Positions 5,437 to 5,631 of a DNA stretch of 5,631 nucleotides are shown here, piece after piece. The notes under the pieces are model-generated. The model was given only the letters and a program-made list of their open reading frames with translations. It searched no databases and had not been told where the DNA came from. How positions within the stretch are numbered: position 1 is the stretch's first letter; the number at the start of each line of letters is the position of its first letter. The position numbers and the translations under genes are program-made. This stretch comes from an uncultured Bacteroidaceae bacterium (GTDB taxonomy: Bacteria; Bacteroidota; Bacteroidia; Bacteroidales; Bacteroidaceae). The stretch is from NCBI GenBank assembly GCA_934293005.1, contig CAKQYA010000059.1, forward strand, positions 1 to 5,631, written 5' to 3'.

Positions 5437-5474
5437 AAGTCCCACCAAAACTGCGCAGTCTTGGTGGGGCTTTT
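5437..5474 (+). terminator. Strong GC-rich terminator-like hairpin
   Basis: The arm AAGTCCCACCAAAACTG (5437-5453) pairs with CAGTCTTGGTGGGGCTT (5456-5472) with one A-C mismatch and one G-T wobble; the innermost pairs would open to leave a small loop. Four T residues (5471-5474) follow. No gene lies between it and the preceding terminator, so what it terminates is unclear: readthrough from the kinase unit, or a short RNA. Confidence 0.65.
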
Positions 5475-5631
5475 GCGTGCATGCTTATATAATCTCACGC
5501 CCATATTTTGCATTTTTCTTTTAAATGCTATTGTGTTTCATGATTTTTTACTACCTTTCCTCTATAAAACAAAAATGAATATCTCCGCAAAAGGTAACTA
5601 AACATCGGTATAATTAAAATGAGGCGCACAA
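5475..5631. other. AT-rich segment without recognisable gene
   Basis: Neither strand holds a convincing ORF, RNA gene or complete promoter here. A minus-strand reading TACCTTTTG (5593-5601 region) resembles a -7 element with one extra T but has no clear follow-up. The segment is probably the upstream region of a gene beyond the window. Confidence 0.5.

Noticed and set aside
5405..5515. Minus-strand ORF of about 37 codons across the terminal hairpin
   Set aside because: It reads through both arms of the hairpin, has no promoter or recognisable sequence features, and is short enough to be chance.

Overview
The window looks like chromosomal DNA of a Bacteroidales bacterium, most likely Prevotella or a close relative. 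Three signs support this: promoters of the Bacteroidetes type (TTG, 19-22 bp, TAnnTTTG) occur on both strands; A-rich leaders without Shine-Dalgarno motifs precede the start codons; and the gene types fit (AraC-like regulator, a periplasmic propeller fragment of the hybrid two-component kind). The assignment is an inference, since no taxonomic marker gene is present.

Layout. Positions 1-353 hold a possible gene tail and a small GlsB/YeaQ/YmgE-type membrane protein. Positions about 459-750 carry a minus-strand transcription unit without a convincing ORF: a strong promoter at 721-750 and a terminator at 459-496 enclose a probable small RNA of about 255 nt. Between this RNA and the next gene lie three 14-bp palindromes (808-883) with centres exactly 31 bp apart. 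Positions 1108-2238 encode a fusion of a ThiD-like kinase domain and an AraC-type DNA-binding domain. It is followed by pdxS (2402-3280) and pdxT (3329-3907), the two subunits of pyridoxal 5'-phosphate synthase, closed by a long terminator hairpin. From 4020 a new unit begins with its own clear promoter: a short membrane histidine kinase and, 3 bp downstream, a 94-residue remnant of a periplasmic regulator propeller protein. The remnant stops 13 bp before a hairpin-forming tandem repeat (5280-5357), which ends as a perfect terminator. The last 270 bp have no recognisable gene, only one more strong hairpin at 5437-5474.

How the genes may work together. PdxS and PdxT make vitamin B6 cofactor from ribose 5-phosphate, glyceraldehyde 3-phosphate and glutamine nitrogen. 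The fusion protein upstream keeps the substrate-side motifs of ThiD/B6 kinases but has lost the catalytic cysteine and the nucleotide-side Asn/Glu motif. The simplest reading is a dead kinase used as a vitamin sensor that switches pdxST through its AraC domain. The pdxS upstream region has -7-like elements but no -33 box, which fits activator control. This regulatory circuit is the most interesting content of the window. The kinase/propeller pair downstream looks like a decaying or rearranged two-component locus.
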